NCBI RefSeq assembly: GCF_030409555.1
Contig: NZ_JAUFPU010000004.1
Span: 437,680-501,679, forward strand
Direction of reading: 5' to 3'
Source: Chitinimonas viridis
GTDB lineage: Bacteria > Pseudomonadota > Gammaproteobacteria > Burkholderiales > Chitinimonadaceae
Length of the DNA: 64,000 nt
The notes below the pieces were generated by a model that was not told where the DNA came from, ran no database searches, and saw only the letters and a list, made by a program, of their open reading frames with translations. Every line of letters begins with the position of its first letter. The first letter of the stretch is position 1. Below, one piece after another: positions 48,569 through 56,141 of this stretch. Position numbers and translations under genes: made by a program.

Positions 48569-51184
48569 TTAGAAGTCTTCGCATTGATGGTAGGTTTCGC
48601 GGGGTGCGGGAGGCAGTGCGGAAAGGTCGGCAACGGGCATCTCAGATTCGAGCTCGTGCGCCAGATTCGCATCGCGTTCTTCGCGGAGCCGCCGTTCGTC
48701 GTCGTACAGGTTGCGGAAGAATGCCGCCCGTTGGTCAGCACGGATTTCCCGGTGCTTCCCGTCCTTCAGCATGAGCCCACGCAAAGCCGCGGAAGCAAGT
48801 CGCACTTCGCGTTCAGTACGATAGGCATAGAGCGGCGCATCATGAGCTCTACACTGCTGCCACTCGCCATCGACATAGGCATAGAGCACCGCCATGTTCA
48901 GCGGGTCATACCGGACGGCGACCTCGGTGTTCTCATGCCTCGGCGCGCGGAATGCCTCGCACCAGTAGTACTCGCCGTAGTGCTTCACTCCCTTGCCGGG
49001 ATACACGTTGCGTTGTGGCCGGGACTTTGGCGCCGGCAGGCAACTGAGAATGAATGCGGCGTCATAGGGGATGCGAACATGCTCGCGAGCACCGAACTCC
49101 GCAACGCCGGCGTCGAACACCTCATTCGGCGTCGCCTGCAAGCCGCCATGCGGTGAGATGTGATAAACGTTCTCGAACCAATCATCCAGCGTGCGTTCGA
49201 TCGCATCGAGCGTCCAGATAGCGAGCCGCCGCGGATCGTGCGTACGACTGCACTTGCGCACGCACTGCAGGATAAGCGTGTTGCCCTGCAAGACATGGAT
49301 CAAACCTTTATTGGTCGCACCGAACAGACGCTCCATCACTGAGCCAAAATGCCCTTCAGCAGGCGGGCGCGTCTTCTTCTGCATCTCGAAAAAGGCCAGC
49401 AGGATCTCGAAATAGCTCCCCGAAAACTCCTTGCCGCCATCCGTGATGATTTTCGAGGGCAACCTGCCGTGACGGCGCACACACTCCCGTATGACCATCA
49501 TGCAGCTTACGGCGCTAGGCGAGTCGAAGCTGAGGTAATAGGCAAGCACCTTGCGTGAATAGCCGTCAATCAATGCTGTCAGCCACACGCGCCCAATGAC
49601 GGTGCCCAATGTCTCGTCGACCAGCTGGAGATCCAACGGCGTGTGGTCGATATGTGCAACGTCAAATGGGTAGGCACCATGAGGCAAGAACCCACGCTGC
49701 TCAGTCCACACCCAAGGCTTAGAGTCGTACGCCATACGGTGTCCGTCAAACCGAAGCGCATCCTCATGGACACCTACGTGATGCTTGCGCCATACGGCGA
49801 CCGTCTTTGCACTAGGGACCGGTAACCCTTTGGCAAGGCATCGCCCCCGGATATCGCCGTAAATATCTACCTTGGTTCTGCGCGTACCCCGATCGCGCTC
49901 TTCGCGCTCAACGTCGGCGATGACTTCAAAAACCTGCTCAGGGAATCGCGGCGTGCGGTTGCCTCGCGACATGAAGTCCGGGATCAGGCCCAGCGCGCCA
50001 ACACCAACTGCCACCTCCGCCTGGCGGAACTTCGCCGCGTAGCTGCGCATTGTGCGGGCACAACGTGATACCGCCACACCACGACGATATTCGTTGAACT
50101 GCCGGATCCAAATGTGGGCTTCAGCAGTGGCGCGAACACATGCGCGCCGTACGATGTTTTCCCGTATGTGGGCGGCAACGTTGTTCGTGAGAGCGGCTCC
50201 AACAAGCTTCCCATCGTGGGCAAGCTGTTCGATGCTTTCCACGTCGAGGCGCACGGGCTTGCCGCTTGCAGATACCAGCGTCACCTGCGCTCCCGCCACC
50301 ACGGCCACCGTGTAGGCAGTACCCTCCCAAGACAAGGGTTCGCCGGCCTCAAGAGTAAAAGGCGATGTGCATGGCACAGTCAGCTTCGCTTGATTGCCAT
50401 CGCTCTCCGCAAAAGTGGCCGCCAATTGATCGCGATAGACCCGGGCAAATTCGTCCATCAGCGGCCGAGCCGACAGATCGACGTAAACCTCGCCTGCGAC
50501 GATCACCTTGTAGACCGCGTCCGCGGTCAAACCAGCATCCGCCGCGATCAATTCATGCAAGGGCATCCAAGCAGAGCTTTCAAACAGTCGCTGGACGATA
50601 CTGCGCTCATCATCACTTGGCGGCGGACAATCCGCCCGCATGTAGTCGGCCAAGAAATCGAGATTCCGAAGCAAATTCCAGTCGAAGCAACCCGACGGAC
50701 AAATCATGTAACCCAGACCGAACTGTGAGGCGAACGCCTCGCCGGGCGGGCTGATCCACTTGCCGTCGCGCTTCGCGTAGCGCTCTGGCTTCTCTATGTG
50801 CAGCTTTGCAAGCTCTTCATCGGTTTTACATTCAACCCAACCGACGAAGGCGTCAGAGACCAGAAAAAAGTCGGGCGTATGCGCATATGCGACTGAGCGG
50901 ACGCCGTTGTGGTAGGCCAGCTTCAGTGGTTCGGGCTGATCGTAGAACTCGTGGACAGCCGCGTCGTACTCCCAGGTGTAGATGGCTGCTAGCTCGTTCG
51001 TATGACTCTCGGCCTGGATGATGCGGCCCATTTTCCGCGAGGGATATCGGCAGGTCATGCTGCCCCTCCCTGGCCTTACTCGCCGACTCGGCTCGCTGCC
51101 TCGAATACGCATGACGATTGCGCGCGCTTCCAAGGACAGCTGGTGGCGCTCCAGAAAGGCTGCCAGTTCCTGTTCATTCAGCAT
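48569..51184 (-). CDS. tnsAB: TnsA-TnsB fusion transposase
   Basis: An 871-residue protein joining two Tn7 functions. Residues about 50-180 are a TnsA endonuclease: MGRIIQAESHTNE (Glu64), YDQPEPL, TPDF (Asp105) and ECK (Glu118, Lys120) match the 5'-strand-cutting site. Residues about 200-400 are DNA-binding helices. The DDE integrase core follows: Asp513 in AHIDHTP, Asp582 in TDGGKEF, and Glu618 in MERLFG, spaced as D-35-E. A basic tail with a TnsC-contact region ends the protein. Cutting both strands gives cut-and-paste transposition. The ATG at 51184 with GAGG upstream is preferred over a start at 51310. Confidence 0.88.
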   Translation of the reverse strand: MLNEQELAAFLERHQLSLEARAIVMRIRGSEPSRRVRPGRGSMTCRYPSRKMGRIIQAESHTNELAAIYTWEYDAAVHEFYDQPEPLKLAYHNGVRSVAYAHTPDFFLVSDAFVGWVECKTDEELAKLHIEKPERYAKRDGKWISPPGEAFASQFGLGYMICPSGCFDWNLLRNLDFLADYMRADCPPPSDDERSIVQRLFESSAWMPLHELIAADAGLTADAVYKVIVAGEVYVDLSARPLMDEFARVYRDQLAATFAESDGNQAKLTVPCTSPFTLEAGEPLSWEGTAYTVAVVAGAQVTLVSASGKPVRLDVESIEQLAHDGKLVGAALTNNVAAHIRENIVRRACVRATAEAHIWIRQFNEYRRGVAVSRCARTMRSYAAKFRQAEVAVGVGALGLIPDFMSRGNRTPRFPEQVFEVIADVEREERDRGTRRTKVDIYGDIRGRCLAKGLPVPSAKTVAVWRKHHVGVHEDALRFDGHRMAYDSKPWVWTEQRGFLPHGAYPFDVAHIDHTPLDLQLVDETLGTVIGRVWLTALIDGYSRKVLAYYLSFDSPSAVSCMMVIRECVRRHGRLPSKIITDGGKEFSGSYFEILLAFFEMQKKTRPPAEGHFGSVMERLFGATNKGLIHVLQGNTLILQCVRKCSRTHDPRRLAIWTLDAIERTLDDWFENVYHISPHGGLQATPNEVFDAGVAEFGAREHVRIPYDAAFILSCLPAPKSRPQRNVYPGKGVKHYGEYYWCEAFRAPRHENTEVAVRYDPLNMAVLYAYVDGEWQQCRAHDAPLYAYRTEREVRLASAALRGLMLKDGKHREIRADQRAAFFRNLYDDERRLREERDANLAHELESEMPVADLSALPPAPRETYHQCEDF

Positions 51185-51693
51185 GGCGGCATCCTCTTTG
51201 CGAAGGACGCGGGCGGCGACTGGGCCGCCACGCTGGCACGCTGGGCGCGGTATGTTGCGGTATCGGCAACCGCCACTGGATAGTACGCCGACGCAGCACG
51301 CTGCTGGCATCGACTGAGGGGGTATCGTTTTTCATGGACGATCTCCTGCTTCGCCGGCATACCTTGGATGGGTAGCCGACGCTGGTTTGAGAAATCGCGG
51401 GACGAACGATGCCACACCGACGACAAAAAACTGCCGGCCGGAGTTGACATAGCATGCTGGGGAGACGAAACTGGAAGTGAGCAAAGGTCAGTCACCAATG
51501 CGTCGTACCAGAAAGCCCATGAGCCGCTAACTCTTGGGCTTTCGTCTTTTCAGCGTCACGCGTTTTGCATATTGGATGATCAAAAATTGCCTAGTGTGTC
51601 TGCGCCTCACCTCCCGTGATCAGTGTTGCCTTTAACATTGAATCCGGCTGGTCTTACCGCTTGATAGCCGGCTCACCTGCCCACCTATCTTCA
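51185..51693. other. Region upstream of the tns operon
   Basis: About 500 bases without a supported gene. It must contain the tnsAB promoter on the minus strand. On plus it shows a TTGACA at 51444 and a terminator-type hairpin ending near 51550. No copies of the 45.2-kb repeats are present, although a transposase-proximal end would be expected here. Confidence 0.4.
51444..51550 (+). ncRNA. Possible small RNA: promoter-like box plus intrinsic terminator
   Basis: TTGACA at 51444-51449 has a weak -10 (GAAACT) 17 bases on. An inverted repeat GAAAGCCCA (51511-51519) with TGGGCTTTC (51535-51543) follows, then GTCTTTTC. This would give an RNA of about 70 bases antiparallel to the tns promoter region. 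Only the hairpin is clear; the promoter is poor. Confidence 0.25.
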
Positions 51694-51915
51694 TTATTTC
51701 CCGCCTATGTCGGCACCCAATAGCTTTTCGGTTCTTGCAGCAGTACGCTCGGCAACCCAAGCCTGAACTACGACCGGGTCCCAACGTCTTGTTCTCCCTA
51801 TCAGGTAGTGGGCCGGTGCCTGGCCATCGGCAATCAGCGTTTCGAGGGTTCGCTTCGAAACGTTGAGCAGCTCGGCCAGTTGCCGCGCCGTCAGGTGTGT
51901 GTGTGATTGCATCAT
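51694..51915 (-). CDS. Small helix-turn-helix (AlpA/excisionase-like) protein
   Basis: A 73-residue protein with a MerR/AlpA-type DNA-binding fold: LTARQLAELLNVSKRTLETLIADGQAPAHYLIGRTRRWDPVVVQAWV. The pattern (HTH, then G-R-x-R-R-W and a final helix) is that of excisionases and phage AlpA regulators. It lies upstream of the tns operon on the same strand and divergent from the gene at 52091, so it may regulate either. It is an accessory-element hallmark. Confidence 0.8.
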   Translation of the reverse strand: MMQSHTHLTARQLAELLNVSKRTLETLIADGQAPAHYLIGRTRRWDPVVVQAWVAERTAARTEKLLGADIGGK

Positions 51916-52090
51916 GAGCCCAAGTTGTTGCAGGTCAGTGCAGTTTGACGGCGCGCCGTTGGCAACTCAATGCCAACTAAAAACATATATTGTTAAACTA
52001 GAGATAATTTTCTCTCTTATTTTCAATGCAATACGCTTAACATGGCCTTATACAGACCACCCCATTTGTAGAAAAATTACCGCCTGAGTC

Positions 52091-53353
52091 GTGCCAGAAC
52101 CTCTTAAGTCACCCCTGCAAGATGCTCCCCTGCTGCGGGAAGCGAAGGCCATGGTGGTGGCAAGGCGGCCATGGCTCACCAAAGACCTGCTTTCCCTAGA
52201 AGCCGGCAAAGTGGTCATCACAGGGCTCTACCACCTCATGTGGTCGTCGACGCACGCCAATAGCGCGAAAAAACGGCTCGATAAAGCTGCAACGTATGAC
52301 CCTAGGCAGGTCTGCCACCTTCCACACCGTCTTGGGAGTTCCGATTTTTCAACCGAAGTTGAGGTACTTGGCAGGGCGCTGCTCAGCCTCCCGGAAAGCC
52401 GCCGAAACTTAGGCATGTCAGCGAAGCAATTCCTGTCGCAGCATGAAAGAAACGACGTACACGGCAGTTGTTTCGTTCCTCTGCCTGGCATGGCACCACC
52501 CGACTTGGCCAAGTCGGCGTATGCGTACCTATTTGATAAAGCAGCTCCCGCAGCGCCGGTAGATGGTGATACGGTAGCCGCTCTTGCATGGCTGGGTTTA
52601 TCGTTCTTGGGACTTGCCCGAATGACGCTGTGCCGGTTTTGCCCACGATGGGCATTTCCTGGAACTGGCGTCTGCCCCGCGCATAGTCAGGCTGTTGTTA
52701 CCGACGGCACCGCTTCCGAGAAAGCCGCCCGCTTCCGATTTGCCCGCCAAGTTGGTGAGCATTACAACTACTATCAGCGCGATATCCCGAAATTTGTACC
52801 TATCAGCAACGAGAATGTATGCGCGTACATATCGCGCCTGCTGTGGTCCACCGTGCTACCAGACGAGGAAAGAACCGCTCGGGCAATCAAAGCGCAAATC
52901 CGGCGAAGTGTCCTTCTACAGGACTGGGTTGGTGGAGATTTCAGCAACTTGAAAAGCCAGCATTTATACATCCGCCTGCGTCAAACCATTGATCCTTTCG
53001 AGTACCGCCCGCGGGTCTGGCGTTGGAAGCTTCAACGGTTGAGATTATGGCTGACGTATGCCGATATGGTGCAGTGCCAACCGCGAAAGAAGTCTAGACG
53101 TACGCGCGACCGCATTCGGACTGCGAGTGAACTTGAGTCACTAGGCTATACCCAATCCGAGATTGCCAAGGAGCTTGGTATTACGCCGGCCGCAGTTTCA
53201 CTCTGGCTAAAGAGATCGGGCCACAGCACCTTTGAGGCATTGCTTCGTTCGGTAAATGAGGAGCAGCTTCAGTACACCTTGCGTAGTGTCCAAGCGTTTG
53301 AAGCAAAGCTTCTGGCTGGCTACAGGCCAAACTTTTCTGGAGTACGTCGCTAA
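52091..53353 (+). CDS. Unknown protein with cysteine cluster and C-terminal HTH
   Basis: A 420-residue protein starting at GTG 52091 (next ATG at 52151). The centre has TLCRFCPRWAFPGTGVCPAHSQ, a likely zinc knuckle. Residues about 340-375 hold a helix-turn-helix, SLGYTQSEIAKELGITPAAVSLWLKRSG. The rest is not recognised. The region before it (51960-52080) is strongly AT-rich and probably holds its promoter. It converges on the Toprim-like remnant with overlapping stops, so the two may once have formed a cassette. A role in element regulation or target choice is only a guess. Confidence 0.65.
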   Translation: MPEPLKSPLQDAPLLREAKAMVVARRPWLTKDLLSLEAGKVVITGLYHLMWSSTHANSAKKRLDKAATYDPRQVCHLPHRLGSSDFSTEVEVLGRALLSLPESRRNLGMSAKQFLSQHERNDVHGSCFVPLPGMAPPDLAKSAYAYLFDKAAPAAPVDGDTVAALAWLGLSFLGLARMTLCRFCPRWAFPGTGVCPAHSQAVVTDGTASEKAARFRFARQVGEHYNYYQRDIPKFVPISNENVCAYISRLLWSTVLPDEERTARAIKAQIRRSVLLQDWVGGDFSNLKSQHLYIRLRQTIDPFEYRPRVWRWKLQRLRLWLTYADMVQCQPRKKSRRTRDRIRTASELESLGYTQSEIAKELGITPAAVSLWLKRSGHSTFEALLRSVNEEQLQYTLRSVQAFEAKLLAGYRPNFSGVRR

Positions 53354-53884
53354 TCGTTGCTCCTGCACAGCGCTTCCTGGGGGAGCGCATTTTTGCTACC
53401 CAGAACAAGCTACCAAAGCCGTTGGATATCAGGGTTGGTGAGCACTCGATGGTTGTAACGGAGCTTGCCAATTGGCTACTGAAGCGGTCATGCAACCTGA
53501 ACTTCCCTAGCAACGCTCTCAGGATCTCATCACTTGGCGCCAACACCCCGGACAAGTTGGGCAATCTCGCGGCGATCGCCAGTCCGGCGGAATCGTAATC
53601 GGGCGCGGACCAAACAGGACGACCATAACCTTCAAGAAAGCGATGAGCAGCACTAGTCGTTGAATTTGAGGAACCGCCGCGCCACATGATCAGCGGGTTA
53701 CTGGAGACACGACTGATATCAACCTGAAGGTCATCGATGCGCTCAAAGGTCTCCCAATTCTCAACGAGAACCACTTCGTCATGCTGAAGGTTATCGATAG
53801 CCTGCTGATATCCCCATTCCAGATTGGCGCCCAGAGGAAGGAGCAGGGAACCTCCACACACCATCAATGGCTTTTCTTGGATAG
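53350..53884 (-). pseudogene. Broken Toprim-like protein gene
   Basis: The minus strand encodes the end of a protein with VLVENWETFERI, then PLIMWRGGSS and PDYDSAGLAIA. This Glu...DxD arrangement is typical of Toprim folds such as the C-terminal part of JetD- or DUF7281-type proteins. The frame runs on to 53181 through the opposite gene, but near 53400-53430 a frameshift would restore a natural end (N-A-L-P-Q-E-A-L-C-R-S-N-D, stop at 53350). Upstream it is cut by IS3-family sequence around 53884. It is therefore truncated at one end and frameshifted at the other. Confidence 0.6.
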
Positions 53885-54160
53885 ACGGGCTGCGTGACGA
53901 CGATAGCCCGACCGTGCGACCTGCAAGACCTTGCAGATCGGCTCGACCCCAAAGGTCTCCCGGTGTACGTCGACAAAGTTCCTAAGGATTTGAGTCAGCA
54001 GTCGAGCCCCACCTAAACAAAAAACGCGCTGGCCAGCTTAAGAATCTCGTAGGCACGGCACAACTCCTTTACTTCGCGTTCCGACTCCTTGAGCAGCCGT
54101 AGCTCGGCTGGGTACCCTGCCCTGGCGGGCTGTTTGGCAATCTGCCGTTTCCTTGATCGC
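53885..54160 (-). mobile_element. IS3-family insertion sequence remnant
   Basis: On the minus strand the end of an IS3-type OrfA is readable (ELRLLKESEREVKELCRAYEILKLASAFFV, stop), with a T6 slippery run at its end. In another frame the beginning of OrfB follows (FVDVHRETFGVEPICKVLQVARSGYRRHAA). It breaks off into the Toprim-like fragment. The DDE catalytic part of OrfB is absent, so it is inactive. Confidence 0.75.
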
Positions 54161-54225
54161 TATCAGCTCGCTCCTTCGTGATGACTGCCACAATGCAAGC
54201 ATTCCATCTCACCAGCAGGCTTGCC

Positions 54226-54744
54226 ATGCTAAATCTCGGAAACAGCGCCGCGCCTGGGTTTGACGACCCCATTGCTTTGCTGATTGCCTGCCACGACAAG
54301 GTGCGGCGGTTTGCAGCGCTCAGCCTGCGGCTGGATCAGCATTTGCAGCAAAAGGGGCAGGATAGCGAGGCGGCCAGTGCCGCCAGCAATATCCTGCGCT
54401 ACTTCGACATAGCTGCGCCGTTGCACCATGCCGATGAAGAGGAGGACTTGTTCCCTGCCCTACGGCAACTGGACGATGCCGGGCTGAACACCGCCATGGC
54501 CAAGCTGGAGGCAGAACATGATGAACTGGCTGCATTATGGCGTGCGGTGCGCCCCTGGCTGGAGACTGTTGCCCAGCAAGGTCTGCCGGTTCGGCCGGTA
54601 GAGCTGGATGCTTTTGCGCAGCGCTACCCTGCGCATGCGCAGAGAGAAGAAGACGAGATTTACCCTGCCGCGCACCAGTTAAGCGCCCAGGTGCTGGCGC
54701 AAATGGGTGAACGGATGCGGGCACGCCGGGAGTATGCGGCATGA
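54226..54744 (+). CDS. Hemerythrin (HHE) domain protein
   Basis: A 172-residue four-helix hemerythrin-like protein with iron ligands placed in CHDKVRRF, HHADEEEDLFPAL, AEHDELAALW and HAQREEDEIYPAAHQL. Such proteins bind O2 or NO at a di-iron site or help repair iron centres. The ATG at 54226 gives the family-typical short lead before APGFDDPIALLIACH; earlier starts at 54181 and 54193 run into IS debris. Its stop overlaps the nnrS start (ATGA), tying it to NO metabolism. Confidence 0.85.
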   Translation: MLNLGNSAAPGFDDPIALLIACHDKVRRFAALSLRLDQHLQQKGQDSEAASAASNILRYFDIAAPLHHADEEEDLFPALRQLDDAGLNTAMAKLEAEHDELAALWRAVRPWLETVAQQGLPVRPVELDAFAQRYPAHAQREEDEIYPAAHQLSAQVLAQMGERMRARREYAA

Positions 54745-55937
54745 GCCTGACTGTATTTACTGTCTCGCCACAGCCGTCGTCCTGGCGCCGTCTGTTGCAG
54801 GTGCCGCATCGGCTCTATTTCAGCGCTGGCGTGCTGGCCATGCTGGGCCTGGCCGCCTGGTGGATGCTGCGCCTGCTCGTGCCTGGCAATGGGGGCTACC
54901 CTGCCATGCTGGTGCATGCACTGCTGATGCCCTTGGGTATTTTTCCGTTATTCATGCTGGGTTTTATCTTTACGGCCGGGCCGCGCTGGCTGAATGTCGA
55001 GCCGGTGGGCGGCCATGCGCCTGTTGCGATGGCTTATCTGCTTGGCCTGCTATTGGCGCTGCTGGGCTTCGCCCGAGGCGGGAGCTGGCCCGCCGTTGGC
55101 TTGCTGTTGATGCAACTGAGCTGGAGCATTGCCACCTTGCGCTGGTTGCAATGCATCAACAAGAGCACCGCACAGGACAAGCGCCATGCGGTACGGTTGT
55201 TTTGGGCCATGGCAGCCGGGGCAATGGCCTTGATGCTGGCATTGCTGTGGGTGCGCTCAGGCGAGGGGGTATTGTGGTGGTGGTGCCGGCAGCTGAGTCT
55301 CTGGGGCTTTCTGCTGCCGGTATTCTTGATTGTTTCGCACCGGATGATTCCCTTCTTCACCCAGTCGGTGCTGCCTGAGCGTACGCCGTGGCGCCCCAAT
55401 TACCTATTGGATGGGTGGCTGCTGCTGTGCCTGGCGCTGGTGCCGGCCGGCCTGTTGGGCTGGCCACTGCTTGAGGCTGCACTGGCCCTGTGCCTGTCGG
55501 CCAGCCTGGCCTATACCAGTTGGCGCTGGGGTTTGTGGGCAAGCCTGGGCAATCGCCTGCTGGCCATGCTGCACCTTTCGTTTGCCTGGCTGGCGCCGGC
55601 CTTGCTGTTACAGGGCCTGGCCGCCTTAGGCGTGCCTGTGGGGGCGGCCCCCGCCCATGCGCTCGGCATGGGCTTTTGCTGCACCATGCTGGTGGGGTTT
55701 GTCACGCGTGTCAGCCTGGGTCATGGCGGCCAGCAGTTGCAGGCAGACAATCTCTATTGGGCCATCTACCTGGGTCTGCATGCAGTGGCTTTGCTGAGGG
55801 TGCTGGTGGCGGTGCTTGCCTGGCCTTCGGCCTGGTTGCACCTGGCCTCGGCAAGCTGGCTATTGCTGATGCTGGCATGGGCTTGTCGGGTATTGCCGAT
55901 CTACTGGCGCGCCAGGGCTGACGGCAAGCCAGGCTGA
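54741..55937 (+). CDS. nnrS: NnrS family heme/copper membrane protein
   Basis: A 398-residue inner-membrane protein with about 12 helices. NnrS signatures are visible: PHRLYFSAGVLAMLGLAAWW, HALLMPLGIFPLFMLGFIFTAGPRWL (His in helix 2), FLIVSHRMIPFFTQ, and HALGMGFCCTMLVGFVTRVSLGHGG with conserved His. NnrS relieves NO-derived iron stress and is often under Dnr/Nnr control. It is translationally coupled to the hemerythrin gene and followed by a strong terminator. Confidence 0.93.
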   Translation: MSLTVFTVSPQPSSWRRLLQVPHRLYFSAGVLAMLGLAAWWMLRLLVPGNGGYPAMLVHALLMPLGIFPLFMLGFIFTAGPRWLNVEPVGGHAPVAMAYLLGLLLALLGFARGGSWPAVGLLLMQLSWSIATLRWLQCINKSTAQDKRHAVRLFWAMAAGAMALMLALLWVRSGEGVLWWWCRQLSLWGFLLPVFLIVSHRMIPFFTQSVLPERTPWRPNYLLDGWLLLCLALVPAGLLGWPLLEAALALCLSASLAYTSWRWGLWASLGNRLLAMLHLSFAWLAPALLLQGLAALGVPVGAAPAHALGMGFCCTMLVGFVTRVSLGHGGQQLQADNLYWAIYLGLHAVALLRVLVAVLAWPSAWLHLASASWLLLMLAWACRVLPIYWRARADGKPG

Positions 55938-56000
55938 GCGCTAAGAGCCTGTTCAAAGGATTGTTCCGTAGTTGCGCTGCGTCCACGGCGCTACTCGTTG

Positions 56001-56025
56001 CCGGCCCTATGGGGCCGGTTTTTTT
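56001..56025 (+). terminator. Intrinsic terminator after nnrS
   Basis: CCGGCCC-TATG-GGGCCGG followed by T7: a compact GC-rich stem and strong U tract, about 60 bases past the nnrS stop. Confidence 0.93.
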
Positions 56026-56043
56026 GGCTGACGAGCCGGGGTC

Positions 56044-56057
56044 TTGATCCTGGTCAA
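56044..56057. promoter_or_regulatory. FNR/Anr/Dnr box upstream of nrdD
   Basis: TTGAT-CCTG-GTCAA differs from the consensus TTGAT-N4-ATCAA by one base and lies 85 bases before the nrdD ATG. A -10-like CAATAT occurs at 56095-56100. Anaerobic control of nrdD by an FNR-type factor is expected. Confidence 0.75.
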
Positions 56058-56141
56058 GTGTTTCAAATAAGCCCGGCAACACCCTGCAAAAACACAATAT
56101 CTAGTGCCAAACTGGCTGCATGACTACTAGATGGAGTGTTT

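Larger units (their letters stand above)
45234..53353. mobile_element. Tn7-like element at tRNA-Ser (boundaries approximate)
   Basis: The region after tRNA-Ser holds terminal-type repeats, a cargo-like barstar gene, and a minus-strand operon encoding a TnsA-TnsB fusion, a TnsC ATPase and a TniQ/TnsD protein. Beyond these lie a small HTH gene and an unknown gene, and then a broken gene and IS3 debris to about 54.16 kb. Base composition is lower in GC than the flanks. The left end is best placed at 45234 (TGTGACGG). I could not find a matching inverted right end (...CACA) before 54.2 kb, so the right boundary is uncertain or lost. No Cas gene or CRISPR array is present. Confidence 0.7.

Noticed and set aside
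46072-51184. CRISPR-associated transposon (CAST)
   Set aside because: TnsAB, TnsC and TniQ are present but no effector Cas gene or array is found on either side inside the window; TniQ is of long TnsD-like length with its own DNA-binding domains.
48569-51310. Longer tnsAB start at 51310
   Set aside because: The first 42 codons are Cys/Gly/Arg-rich and unlike TnsA, and the ATG at 51184 has a GAGG site.
45234-54225. Prophage or integrative element using tRNA-Ser as attB
   Set aside because: No tyrosine or serine integrase and no duplicated tRNA 3' end is seen; the transposition genes are Tn7-type.
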